From: an uncultured Prevotellaceae bacterium
GTDB lineage: Bacteria; Bacteroidota; Bacteroidia; Bacteroidales; Bacteroidaceae
Assembly (NCBI GenBank): GCA_947176535.1
Contig: CAMWQU010000002.1
Location: 99,793-163,792 of the forward strand
DNA: 64,000 bases
Direction: 5' to 3'
A program made the translations under genes and the position numbers. Of this stretch, positions 43,920-52,434 are shown piece by piece. Every line of letters starts with the position of its first letter. Positions within the stretch are counted from its first letter, which is position 1. The notes below the pieces were generated by a model. That model had not been told where the DNA came from. It did not search any database and saw only the letters and a list, made by a program, of their open reading frames with translations.

Positions 43920-45941
43920 ATGAGAAGTTTCGATAAAGTCCTAAATTGGTATTTCAAGCGTAACGCACTACCCTATTGGATTATCCTGATAGGCGACTGC
44001 GTCATCATTTTCCTCTCGGCCGTGTTCGTCTACTGGATGCTGCACCGCAGTATGTACACGCTGACGCACCACATCGGCCTCATCAACACCCTGCTCGTCT
44101 TCCTTGGGCTGTGTCTGATACCCTTCAGACTGCTCAACACCTACACGGGCATCATGCGCTTCTCCTCGTTCGTAGACCTGCAGCGCGTGGCAACGGCCAA
44201 CCTCATTGCCGCCACACTCTGCTGGCTGGCACACTACCCCATGAGAGACTTCCCCGAGACGACATTCGCCCAGTTCAGTAGCAGCCAGATATTGCTGATT
44301 TTCATTCTGGCCACCGCGCTCATGTGGGCCATGCGCGTGCTGGCCAAGACGCTGTATGAGGCAACCGCCACGTCGGCCAAGTCCCGTCGCGCACTCATCT
44401 ACGGAGTCGGCAACGGAGCCATAGCCCTCGCCAAGAGCATCCGCAGTGCCAATCCGCGGAAATTCTCCCTGCGCGGGTTCATCTCGCCCGACAAGTGCTA
44501 CAACAGCAAGACCATGCTCATGGGAATGCACGTATTGTGCGACATCAGCAAACTGCCGCAGCTAATCGAAGAACAGAACATCGAGGCCGTGCTGGTATCG
44601 CCCCTGCGGAAGAAAGAGTTCCGCGACAACCGGGAGTTGCAGGACATCATCATCAACGCCAACGTGAAGATATTCATGGCCGAAGTGCAGGTGAGAGAAG
44701 ACGGAGAGGAGAATGAAGAGGGCAACAACGGAACAACCCTAAGAGAAGTGAGCGTGGAGGACTTGCTCCCGCGCGATGAAATAAATGTAGACCTCGACGC
44801 CGTAGGCCACGAACTGACCGGAAAGCACATCCTCATCACGGGAGCCGCCGGCAGCATCGGTTCCGAAATCGTGCGACAGGTGGCAGGCTTCCGGCCCGCC
44901 GGCATGATGCTCATCGACCAGGCCGAGACCCCGGAACACGACATCCGCCTGATGATGGCCAAGCAGTTTCCGGACATCGAAGCGGAGACCATCGTCACGA
45001 GCATCTGCAACGCCACCCGCATGGAGCGCATCTTCAACGACTTCCGCCCCGACTACGTATTCCACGCGGCAGCCTACAAGCACGTGCCCATGATGGAGAA
45101 CAACCCCAGCGAGGCCGTGCGCAACAACATTCAGGGCACGCGCATCCTGGCCGACCTGAGCGTGAAGTACGGCGTCAGGAAGTTCGTCATGGTCAGCACC
45201 GACAAGGCCGTGAACCCGACGAATGTCATGGGATGCTCGAAGCGCATCTGCGAAATTTACGTCCAGAGCCTCGACCGGTCGCTGAAGAATAATCCCGATG
45301 GGAACGGCAAAAACAACAAAGAGACGACCCAATTCGTGACGACGCGATTCGGAAACGTACTGGGGTCTAACGGCAGCGTCATCCCTCTTTTCAGGGAACA
45401 AATCAAGAACGGTGGCCCGGTCACCGTCACCGACCCCAACATCATACGCTACTTCATGCTCATCCCCGAGGCCTGCAAACTGGTGCTGGAGGCCGGAACC
45501 AAGGGCAACGGCGGAGAAATCTTCGTCTTCGACATGGGTAAACCCGTGCGCATCGTCGATTTGGCAAGACGCATGATTCAACTGAGCGGTTGCAAGAACG
45601 TACAGATTAAGTTCACGGGCCTGCGTGCCGGCGAGAAGCTCTACGAGGAGATGCTCAACGAGGCCGAAAGCACGAAGTCTACCACCATCCACGAGAAAAT
45701 ACGCATCGCCACGGTGCGCGAATACGACTACAACGACGTTTGCAGCCAGATAGACAAACTTATCGAAGTGGCCCAGCAGTACGACGACATGGAGACCGTG
45801 CGTCAGATGAAGGCCATCGTGCCGGAGTTCAAGTCGAACAACTCGAAATACGAAGTATTGGACGAGGCGAATGGGGGGGGTAAAAATCCCCATCACATCG
45901 CCAACGTGGCAGAAATCCCCACTTCCGGATATTCCTCGTAG
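43920..45941 (+). CDS. Membrane-bound nucleotide-sugar dehydratase (FlaA1/CapD/WbpM type)
   Basis: Polysaccharide-biosynthesis enzyme, likely a UDP-GlcNAc 4,6-dehydratase, 673 residues. Four N-terminal transmembrane segments (about 15-145) precede a CoA-binding-like Rossmann region (about 155-255) and the SDR domain (about 295-600) with ITGAAGSIGSEIVRQ, DYVFHAAAYKHVPMME and VSTDKAVNPTNVMGCSKR. The final 25 or so residues follow an in-frame G8 tract (45873-45880) and look unconserved. No other glycan genes adjoin it. Own consensus promoter; ends at a strong hairpin. Confidence 0.9.
   Translation: MRSFDKVLNWYFKRNALPYWIILIGDCVIIFLSAVFVYWMLHRSMYTLTHHIGLINTLLVFLGLCLIPFRLLNTYTGIMRFSSFVDLQRVATANLIAATLCWLAHYPMRDFPETTFAQFSSSQILLIFILATALMWAMRVLAKTLYEATATSAKSRRALIYGVGNGAIALAKSIRSANPRKFSLRGFISPDKCYNSKTMLMGMHVLCDISKLPQLIEEQNIEAVLVSPLRKKEFRDNRELQDIIINANVKIFMAEVQVREDGEENEEGNNGTTLREVSVEDLLPRDEINVDLDAVGHELTGKHILITGAAGSIGSEIVRQVAGFRPAGMMLIDQAETPEHDIRLMMAKQFPDIEAETIVTSICNATRMERIFNDFRPDYVFHAAAYKHVPMMENNPSEAVRNNIQGTRILADLSVKYGVRKFVMVSTDKAVNPTNVMGCSKRICEIYVQSLDRSLKNNPDGNGKNNKETTQFVTTRFGNVLGSNGSVIPLFREQIKNGGPVTVTDPNIIRYFMLIPEACKLVLEAGTKGNGGEIFVFDMGKPVRIVDLARRMIQLSGCKNVQIKFTGLRAGEKLYEEMLNEAESTKSTTIHEKIRIATVREYDYNDVCSQIDKLIEVAQQYDDMETVRQMKAIVPEFKSNNSKYEVLDEANGGGKNPHHIANVAEIPTSGYSS
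45873..45880 (+). repeat. G8 homopolymer in the 3' end of the dehydratase gene
   Basis: Eight consecutive G in codons AAT GGG GGG GGT. Gain of one G creates an immediate TAA after ANGGG. Loss of one opens a different tail running to a TGA near 46010, inside the terminator stem. Confidence 0.9.
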
Positions 45942-45996
45942 CCCGACAAGCCCTGCGACTGAGGCATCGCCCCAGAGCAGGGCTATAAAAGAAATA

Positions 45997-46041
45997 GGAA
46001 TGACGCCCTGAAAGCCGAAAAGACTTTCAGGGCGTCATTCC
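45997..46041 (+). terminator. Terminator after the dehydratase gene
   Basis: Perfect 18-bp stem GGAATGACGCCCTGAAAG / CTTTCAGGGCGTCATTCC, 9-nt loop, followed by TTATTATAT. The T-run is weak, but the stem is very stable. Confidence 0.78.
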
Positions 46042-46072
46042 TTATTATATAATGTATGTGCTGTTTACGATT

Positions 46073-46119
46073 GCAGTCCGGTAAAACTGCTGTCAGCTAT
46101 CAGCGTTTTACCGGACTGC
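46073..46119 (-). terminator. Terminator after the Na/Pi cotransporter gene
   Basis: 15-bp stem GCAGTCCGGTAAAAC / GTTTTACCGGACTGC; its 17-nt loop holds a further GCTG / CAGC pair. It lies 43 bp past the stop of the minus-strand gene. Confidence 0.7.
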
Positions 46120-46162
46120 ATTTTACGGGTCAGGCAGGAGGCGGACAAATCCGCCCCGCGCT

Positions 46163-47881
46163 CTACTTGTCGTTCTCCAGAAGCTGGCGCGTACCCATAC
46201 GGGCCTCAACCACATTCACGACATAGTCTCCCAGTTTCTCGCACTCGTTGATGATGTCCATGTAAATGGTGCCCACCGCATAGGTGTACTCATGATTATT
46301 GACATCACTGATGTTCTGCGACTTCAACTGGTTGCGGTAGCGGTTGATTTCGTTCTCCAGATTGCGGGTACGGTTCGCATCAAAGACTTCCTTACGGCCG
46401 CCCATCAGTTGATTCATCTGCGTCAGGGCCTGGTCGGTAAGTTCCATCATCTGATGGATATGCTCATACTGCGCCTCCGTGAAGTGATCTTGATTGGCCT
46501 GCACCTTACGGTTGATGGTGCGGGCCATGTTGTAACAGGAGTCACCGATGCTCTCCACCTCGGAAATCTCGCGCAACATGGCGCGTATCTTCGCTTTCGT
46601 CTCGTCCGACAGATGCGCATCCGACACGTGATCCAGATAGTTGGCAATCTCTATCTCCATATTATCGGAAATGCCCTCGTACTTCTCGATGCGGGCGAAG
46701 AGTTTCGCAAACTGCTGGCTGTCCTTCTCCGTCAGTAGCTCACGCACCATGCCGAACATCTTCTGAATACGCTCGCAGAAAGAAACAATCTCTTTCTGAG
46801 CCTCCAGCACACTGAGCTCGGGGGTCTTCATGATGCCCGCCGTAATGAAGTGCAACCGGAAGTCCTCATCCTCGTCCGTGCATCTGGGTTTGATGGCCCA
46901 ACTGACAAAGCGTGCTATCTGAGGTACAAACCAGATAAGCAGAAGCGTATTGGAGATATTGAAAGCGGAATGGAACGTGGCCAGCACCATCGCAGCCTTG
47001 AGGGCAAAATCGGGAGCCGTGGACGGCATTGCAGGGTCGAAGCCCACAAGCATACAGATGCCGTCATAGAACCAAGGCAGGACGGCAAGCACCCATAGTA
47101 CGCCCAACACGTTGATGGACATGTGGGCAAAGGCGGCCCGGCGGGCCTGCACGTTGGCCGACAGGGCCACAATGTTGGAGGTTATGGTCGTACCGATATT
47201 TTCGCCCAATACCAGCATGATACCCTGATCGATGTGGAGCACGCCCGTGGAGCAGAGCATCATCGTGATGGCCATGATGGCGGCCGAGGACTGCACACAC
47301 AGCGTAAGCACCGTACCCATCAGCAGGAACAGGAGCTTGTTCCAGATCATCGGTTCGTTGAAGTGCCGGAAGAAACTGCTGATGGCTTCATTGGCCACAG
47401 GGTCATTTACGAGGTCGGTGCCCGTATTCTTCAGCGTGCCTAATCCGAGAAACAGGAAGGCCACACCGAAGAGGAAGTCACCCATGATGCGGCGTTTCTT
47501 CATATATATCAATATGATACCTACGAAGAAAGCGGGATAGACAAAGTCGGAAATATCAAACGAGAAGCCCAACGACATAATCCAGGCCGTCACCGTGGTA
47601 CCGATGTGGGCACCCATGATGACCGAGATAGCCTGAACCAGCGTAAGCAGACCTGCATTGACGAACGAGACGGTCATCAGCGTCAAAGCCGTGGACGACT
47701 GAATGGCGGCGGTTACGAACATACCCGTCAGGGCACCGGTGAAACGGTTGGTGGTCATTGCGCCCAGAACGTGACGCAACTGCGGCCCCGCCATCTTCTG
47801 CAAGGCTTCGCTCATGGCTTTCATACCGAACATCAGCAGAGCCAATGAACCGAGGAGCTTAAAAAGTACTAAATAGGACAT
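46163..47881 (-). CDS. Na/Pi cotransporter family protein with PhoU-like domain
   Basis: NptA-type sodium-dependent phosphate transporter of 572 residues. Two inverted membrane repeats carry the QSS signatures: AAIQSSTALTLMTVSFVNAGLL and CVQSSAAIMAITMML. The C-terminal cytoplasmic half (about 350-560) is a PhoU-like helical bundle (ISEVESIGDSCYNMARTINRKV), which may regulate transport. Phosphate is the expected solute, although some relatives are uncharacterised. Transcribed alone. Confidence 0.92.
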   Translation of the reverse strand: MSYLVLFKLLGSLALLMFGMKAMSEALQKMAGPQLRHVLGAMTTNRFTGALTGMFVTAAIQSSTALTLMTVSFVNAGLLTLVQAISVIMGAHIGTTVTAWIMSLGFSFDISDFVYPAFFVGIILIYMKKRRIMGDFLFGVAFLFLGLGTLKNTGTDLVNDPVANEAISSFFRHFNEPMIWNKLLFLLMGTVLTLCVQSSAAIMAITMMLCSTGVLHIDQGIMLVLGENIGTTITSNIVALSANVQARRAAFAHMSINVLGVLWVLAVLPWFYDGICMLVGFDPAMPSTAPDFALKAAMVLATFHSAFNISNTLLLIWFVPQIARFVSWAIKPRCTDEDEDFRLHFITAGIMKTPELSVLEAQKEIVSFCERIQKMFGMVRELLTEKDSQQFAKLFARIEKYEGISDNMEIEIANYLDHVSDAHLSDETKAKIRAMLREISEVESIGDSCYNMARTINRKVQANQDHFTEAQYEHIHQMMELTDQALTQMNQLMGGRKEVFDANRTRNLENEINRYRNQLKSQNISDVNNHEYTYAVGTIYMDIINECEKLGDYVVNVVEARMGTRQLLENDK

Positions 47882-48021
47882 AAAGAATAAGTGTTATTTT
47901 CTGCAGGCGCGAAGATAAGAAAATCGGCTGACTTACGGAAGCGTAACGCCGGAAATCTTTATCCGCGACCTCAGATTCATTGTAAATTTACCGTACAAGA
48001 GGCCCGACAGACCACGAAACG

Positions 48022-48606
48022 TCACCAAGCAGGCAGTTCGCTCAACAGTTTGTCTATCACGGCAGGGAAGTGCGCCATCTCCAGTTCGTGCTCCTTTTCC
48101 GCAATCGTGTCCACGGAATCCTCGGGAGACAGAGCCACGGCGAACTGAGCGATGATGTCGCCTCCGTCGCAGACGGGGCTTACATAGTGGACGGTCATAC
48201 CCGTCTCGCTCTCCCCGGCAGCCTTCACCGCCTCGTGCACATGGTGCCCCCACATGCCCTTGCCACCGAATTTGGGCAGAAGAGCCGGATGGAGATTGAC
48301 GATGCGGCGGGGATAAGCCTCAATCAGGTATTCGGGAATGAGGGGAAGAAAGCCGGCCAGAACAATCATGTCGATGGCATACCCGCGAAGCAGGGGCAAC
48401 ACGTGGTCGGGCTCGCTCAACTGAGCCTTCGTCACGACCGTTGTTTCCACACCCAGACGCTCGGCACGCACCAGCGCGAACGCATCCGCCCGGTTGCTCA
48501 CCACCAACGGAATTTCCACGTCAGGACGGTTGCTGAAATACTTGATAAGGTTCTCGCAATTCGTTCCGCCGCCCGATACGAAGACGGCCATTCTCTTTTT
48601 CTCCAT
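48022..48606 (-). CDS. purN: Phosphoribosylglycinamide formyltransferase
   Basis: Transfers formyl from 10-formyl-THF to GAR in purine synthesis. The start at 48606 (MEKKRMAVFVSGGGTNCENLI) gives 194 residues; the longer frame upstream runs into a repeat-rich region. The conserved Asn (VVSNRADA), active-site His in NLHPALLPKFGGKG and Asp in VSPVCDGGDIIAQ are present. The stretch upstream (48607-48828) shows no clear promoter. Confidence 0.93.
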   Translation of the reverse strand: MEKKRMAVFVSGGGTNCENLIKYFSNRPDVEIPLVVSNRADAFALVRAERLGVETTVVTKAQLSEPDHVLPLLRGYAIDMIVLAGFLPLIPEYLIEAYPRRIVNLHPALLPKFGGKGMWGHHVHEAVKAAGESETGMTVHYVSPVCDGGDIIAQFAVALSPEDSVDTIAEKEHELEMAHFPAVIDKLLSELPAW

Positions 48607-48828
48607 AAATAAAGACGTATTATTATGTGTGTGTAAAGTTACACAATAAATCTTAAAGAAAGAGGGAAACGGAGGAGTTTTTACTGCAAAAAATGAACTT
48701 CCACTCTTTTCACTCCCCCAACAGGCAGACAAAAAGGGATCTGCTCCGCCCCGGCGAACGCCCGCAGTAGCGATGACACATCCGCTCCGTTTCACGCTCA
48801 ACCGACCGGCACGCTCGGGAGGTTGAGT

Positions 48829-48910
48829 TTATTCGGTCGTGACCGGTTAATTATTCAAAGGCGACCGAATAATTAACCGCTCACCTCTGAATAATAAAGT
48901 CCTCCTAAGG
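48829..48910. repeat. Long intergenic palindrome, copy 2 (diverged left arm)
   Basis: The loop AAAGGCGACC and right arm (48867-48894) are identical to copy 1, but the left arm (48829-48856) differs in its middle. It pairs with the right arm over the inner 12 and outer 6 bp. Alternatively TTATTCGGTCG (48829-48839) pairs with CGACCGAATAA (48862-48872), so two exclusive folds exist. The flank AGTCCTCCTAAGGGC is shared with copy 1. The rest of the gap 48607-49096 shows only this element and a -7-like TACCTTTG (49049-49056) before the tRNA. Confidence 0.85.
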
Positions 48911-49096
48911 GCAGTTAGCAGACAATAACCGGTTTCCCACCCGGTAACGGACGAGGAAGGCGGCATCTTCATATCGGCCTTTTTGCACTTTTTGATAGAT
49001 TTATGAAATAAAAAACGCCAATGTCTTTCAACTTTCAACTTTTTGTTGTACCTTTGCACCGCTTTTCGATAGAGTTCGTCTCTTGAGGGAAAGTTC

Positions 49097-49184
49097 GGAG
49101 AGATGGTAGAGTGGTCGATTACACCGGTCTTGAAAACCGGCGTGCTGAGAGGCACCGGGGGTTCGAATCCCTCTCTCTCCGCCA
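49097..49184 (+). tRNA. tRNA-Ser(UGA)
   Basis: An 88-nt type II tRNA with encoded CCA. The acceptor stem is GGAGAGA / TCTCTCC with discriminator G (49181). The anticodon stem CCGGT / ACCGG encloses CTTGAAA, giving anticodon TGA (49131-49133). A long variable arm and the T-loop GGTTCGAATCC follow. A -7-like TACCTTTG with TTTC 19 nt upstream precedes it. Confidence 0.96.
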
Positions 49185-49298
49185 AGAAGGCTTGATAGGC
49201 AAGCCGTTCAACAAGCACTCTTTCTTACAATCATTTCGGAAACAAAGTTGGCTATAACGTCCGTGAAATCTATTGCTTTCCCCCGCTCGGCTTCAACT

Positions 49299-50912
49299 AT
49301 GTATCGTTTCCTTGTCGTGTGTCTGCTGCTCTTGTCCGCAGTCTGCGGTATCGCGGAAAATGGGGTCAGCAGGTATGATTTGCTCTCCCGGAAGTCTTCG
49401 GAAGAACTGATGGACGAGGGCAGGAAATACTTCGAGCTGCGGCAGCCCGGCAAAGCCTTGTCATGCTTCCAGCTTGTAAGCGAAAGATACAAAGACAACG
49501 ATAATCCCGAGGAGGCGATTTACAGCGTCAGGGCACTGAACAACTGCGGGTGCGTATATAAGTACTTCTATTACGACTACATCAGGGCCTACGAATACTT
49601 CACGAAAGCCTACGACCTCTGCGAGAGTATCGGCGACTCCCGGTTTCTGCCCGTAATACTCGTTAATTTCGGAGACCTGCTCAACGATTACAGCACGGCC
49701 TACGGCTCCGAAAGCATCAGACAGCAGGCGGACAGCATCCTGAACGAGTGCATGACGAAGGCGGTCGAGGAGAAGAACTGGGAACTGATGACTACGGCCT
49801 TCTTCAACCTGTCCAACAATAACTACGACATTGACCTGCGGAGGTACGACGCCATCTTCTCGAAAGAGATTCCCGACAGCACGCCCGACCTGCAATACGT
49901 GCGCCTGCTGTATAAGGGCATGGAAAAGATGCAGCAAAAGCGGTATCCCGAGGCGCGGAAATGTTTTGAGCGTCAGTTTGCCGCCGTCAATACCCGCTGG
50001 CAGGCTCATCGCGACACGTTGGCCACGTTCATAAATATCGCCGAAACCTACAAACGGGAGCAGAATTATTCCCAAGCGGCGGAAAGCCTCGAACAGACGC
50101 TGCACATTACCTCCCACGACGACATCAGAGACCTTGCGGCAAGTATCTACATGCAGCTCAGCGACTGTTACAGACAGCTCGGCGACTCGGCCAAGGCCCA
50201 ACGATACCACATCCTCTATCTGGAAAAGAAAGAGGAAATGCACAACACCCGGCTGAGCAACATTGCAGAACTCAAGTACATAAGCGAGCTGAACAAGGAA
50301 GCGGCCAAGGCCAGAGAGCTTGCCGTGCACCACAAGATACAGAAGATTGTCATCTTAGCGATTACTTTCATTCTGTTTATCGTCCTCCTGTTTGCGGTAT
50401 TTATCTGGCGGCAGAACAGAATACTCCATGCGCGGGAGAAGAGTCTTTTCGAGAAATACAGACAGACACTCGCCAACGAGGAATCGGAATCTCAGAAAGC
50501 GAAATATAGTCATCGCAACCTCAACGACCTGCAGCGCGAGGCCCTCGTAACGCGAATTAAAGAGGTGCTCGCCGACCCCGACATTATATGTCAGCAGGGA
50601 TTCTCGTCCAACCAACTGGCAAGTCTGGTGGATTCCAACACGGCCTACGTGTCGCAAGTCATCAATGAAACCTACGGCATATCGTTCAGCATACTACTGG
50701 GAAATTGCAGAGTGCGGGAGGCATGCCGACGAATAAACAACAGCGACCGATGCAACAACCTCACCATCGAGGGCATCGCCAACAGCGTAGGATTCAAGTC
50801 GCGCACGGCACTGCTCAATGCGTTCAAACGTGAGGTAGGTATCACTCCATCGGAATACATCCGCATGGCGACCGAAGAAAAAAGGAAACAAGTTGCGGAC
50901 GGCGCAGCCTAA
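49299..50912 (+). CDS. Membrane-anchored TPR protein with C-terminal AraC-type HTH
   Basis: One-piece regulator of 537 residues, started at the ATG at 49299 so that it opens with a signal peptide (MYRFLVVCLLLLSAVCGIA). A TPR-like helical region follows (about 30-325), outside the membrane. One transmembrane segment spans about 349-369 (IVILAITFILFIVLLFAVF). A short coiled stretch leads to a cytoplasmic AraC-family DNA-binding domain (about 430-530), with SSNQLASLVDSNTAYVSQVINETYG and GFKSRTALLNAFKREVGITPSEYIR. This build could carry a periplasmic signal straight to DNA. Its targets are unknown; two secreted-protein genes follow. Confidence 0.85.
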   Translation: MYRFLVVCLLLLSAVCGIAENGVSRYDLLSRKSSEELMDEGRKYFELRQPGKALSCFQLVSERYKDNDNPEEAIYSVRALNNCGCVYKYFYYDYIRAYEYFTKAYDLCESIGDSRFLPVILVNFGDLLNDYSTAYGSESIRQQADSILNECMTKAVEEKNWELMTTAFFNLSNNNYDIDLRRYDAIFSKEIPDSTPDLQYVRLLYKGMEKMQQKRYPEARKCFERQFAAVNTRWQAHRDTLATFINIAETYKREQNYSQAAESLEQTLHITSHDDIRDLAASIYMQLSDCYRQLGDSAKAQRYHILYLEKKEEMHNTRLSNIAELKYISELNKEAAKARELAVHHKIQKIVILAITFILFIVLLFAVFIWRQNRILHAREKSLFEKYRQTLANEESESQKAKYSHRNLNDLQREALVTRIKEVLADPDIICQQGFSSNQLASLVDSNTAYVSQVINETYGISFSILLGNCRVREACRRINNSDRCNNLTIEGIANSVGFKSRTALLNAFKREVGITPSEYIRMATEEKRKQVADGAA

Positions 50913-50941
50913 GCGTATCATCTGATTTATAGCGATGAAAT

Positions 50942-50963
50942 GCCCATATTTACAAATATGGGC
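50942..50963. other. Short hairpin after the TPR-AraC gene
   Basis: GCCCATATT / AATATGGGC stem with a 4-nt loop, 30 bp past the stop codon. No T-run follows directly; a weak terminator or an operator for the next gene are both possible. Confidence 0.45.
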
Positions 50964-50981
50964 GAATGAGAATGGGCTTTA

Positions 50982-51013
50982 TTTGGCCATTCCTGCTTTT
51001 TTTGCGAATTTTG
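50982..51013 (+). promoter_or_regulatory. Promoter candidate for the secreted-protein pair
   Basis: TTTG (50982-50985), 20 nt, GAATTTTG (51006-51013), one base from TAnnTTTG. The start would be near 51020, about 36 nt before the ATG. Confidence 0.5.
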
Positions 51014-51055
51014 TGCCCGCATCTATCAAGAGTAAAAAAATAATCGCTATACATC

Positions 51056-52426
51056 ATGTTCAAAAAATTACTCAACCTTTCGCTGCTGGCAGCCCTCATG
51101 GCTGCACCCGCAGGAGCAGACAACATCAAGATTAAAGGAGTGCTTAACAACAACCGGTACGACGACGGCGACCAACTGAAAACGGAATACGTAGGTTGGA
51201 ACGCAGAACTCGGCAAGGCCATCTTCATTGTGGACTTCGGCATTTATGCCATGACGTGGGACGGTGCCACGCTCTCTACTCCCGTGAAAGAGCCGGCCGT
51301 AAGCAAAAACGACATCAAGGACGACAATGACAAACAGGTATGGGCAACCAACTTTAACCTGATGTACGGCAATTCCGGCGCAGTGCATGTCGGCGACAAG
51401 ATTGTGACCGTGACCTCACGCGACTATCAGTCTACCGAAGACAAGGAATTGTTCGCCGTGCGCAAATGGGATGCCGTAACCGGCAATCTGCTCAACAACG
51501 CCGACGAATACATGGATGTGTCGGCAAACATCGAGTCCGCCGGCATGAGTTACAATCCCGTAGACGGCAAGGTGTACGGCTTCTTCCACATTACCGACGC
51601 TAAACTGCTGGATGAGATTACCTCAGACGAGGGTTATTTCACCGACCAGGACGATGCTGATTGGGGACGCGAAGACCTCGACGACGGTTACTGCCTGGGT
51701 ACCATCGACCTCAATACGATGAAAATTACGCCCATCACTCCGGGATTGTACTACGGCAATTTCATTGCATTTGCCATCAACAGCGAGGGCCGCGCATTTA
51801 CGCTCACCAGCGGCGGCACCACCGGTTTCATGGGAGAGGACGGCAAAATCTACAACATCAACAATGAACTGACCGGTGCCCGCCTTATTGAAATCGACAC
51901 AAAAACCGGACTGATGGTTCGGGACAGCAAAGAGGTTATCGACTCCGAAACGGGCGAAACGTACATAGAATATTCATACCCCATCCCCGCCACGGGCTAT
52001 TGCTCGCAGGTTCATCGGCAGGCGGCCTGCTTCTCCAAGAGCAACCCCAATAAGTTCTACTGGATGGGCTTCTACAACAGTGGAAAGGGCGTGAACAGCA
52101 ACGGTTCGTGGACGACACTCGACAACCGGGAATGGAGAACCAACGGTCTCTTCGATACCGCCCTCTACGAAATAAACCTCAGCACCGGCGTATGCACCCG
52201 TTTGGCCAAGGTGCCCAACCGCGTTTCTTTCTCCTGCATCTGGCTTGACGGCGACGATCCCAGTGAAGGAGCTGACATCAACGTGGACGGCATTGACGGA
52301 ATTGGCATAAGCGGAAGCGCAGAAACGAAGACTTACGACCTCAATGGTCGTGAGGTCAAGTCGATGGAGAGAGGTCTTTACATTGTAAAAGAGGGCGGTA
52401 AAGTCCGTAAAGTAATGATACCCTGA
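51056..52426 (+). CDS. Secreted beta-propeller-like protein with type IX-like sorting tail
   Basis: Exported protein of 456 residues that I cannot place in a named family. The signal peptide is MFKKLLNLSLLAALMAAPAGA. The body (about 25-410) has recurring beta-rich blocks such as GAVHVGDKIVTVTSRDY, SAGMSYNPVDGKVYGFF and YGNFIAFAINSEGRAFTLT, suggesting a propeller. The end reads KTYDLNGREVKSMERGLYIVKEGGKVRKV, a typical Prevotellaceae C-terminal domain of the type IX secretion (T9SS) kind, so it is probably sent to the surface or outside. It lies 8 bp before the next gene. Confidence 0.72.
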   Translation: MFKKLLNLSLLAALMAAPAGADNIKIKGVLNNNRYDDGDQLKTEYVGWNAELGKAIFIVDFGIYAMTWDGATLSTPVKEPAVSKNDIKDDNDKQVWATNFNLMYGNSGAVHVGDKIVTVTSRDYQSTEDKELFAVRKWDAVTGNLLNNADEYMDVSANIESAGMSYNPVDGKVYGFFHITDAKLLDEITSDEGYFTDQDDADWGREDLDDGYCLGTIDLNTMKITPITPGLYYGNFIAFAINSEGRAFTLTSGGTTGFMGEDGKIYNINNELTGARLIEIDTKTGLMVRDSKEVIDSETGETYIEYSYPIPATGYCSQVHRQAACFSKSNPNKFYWMGFYNSGKGVNSNGSWTTLDNREWRTNGLFDTALYEINLSTGVCTRLAKVPNRVSFSCIWLDGDDPSEGADINVDGIDGIGISGSAETKTYDLNGREVKSMERGLYIVKEGGKVRKVMIP

Positions 52427-52434
52427 TTGAAACC

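Noticed and set aside
48847..49218. A 123-codon minus-strand frame across the tRNA (EREGFEPPVPLSTPVFKTGVID)
   Set aside because: It is the antisense of tRNA-Ser; such translations are a known false gene. The rest of the frame lies in a palindrome and an A+T-rich gap.
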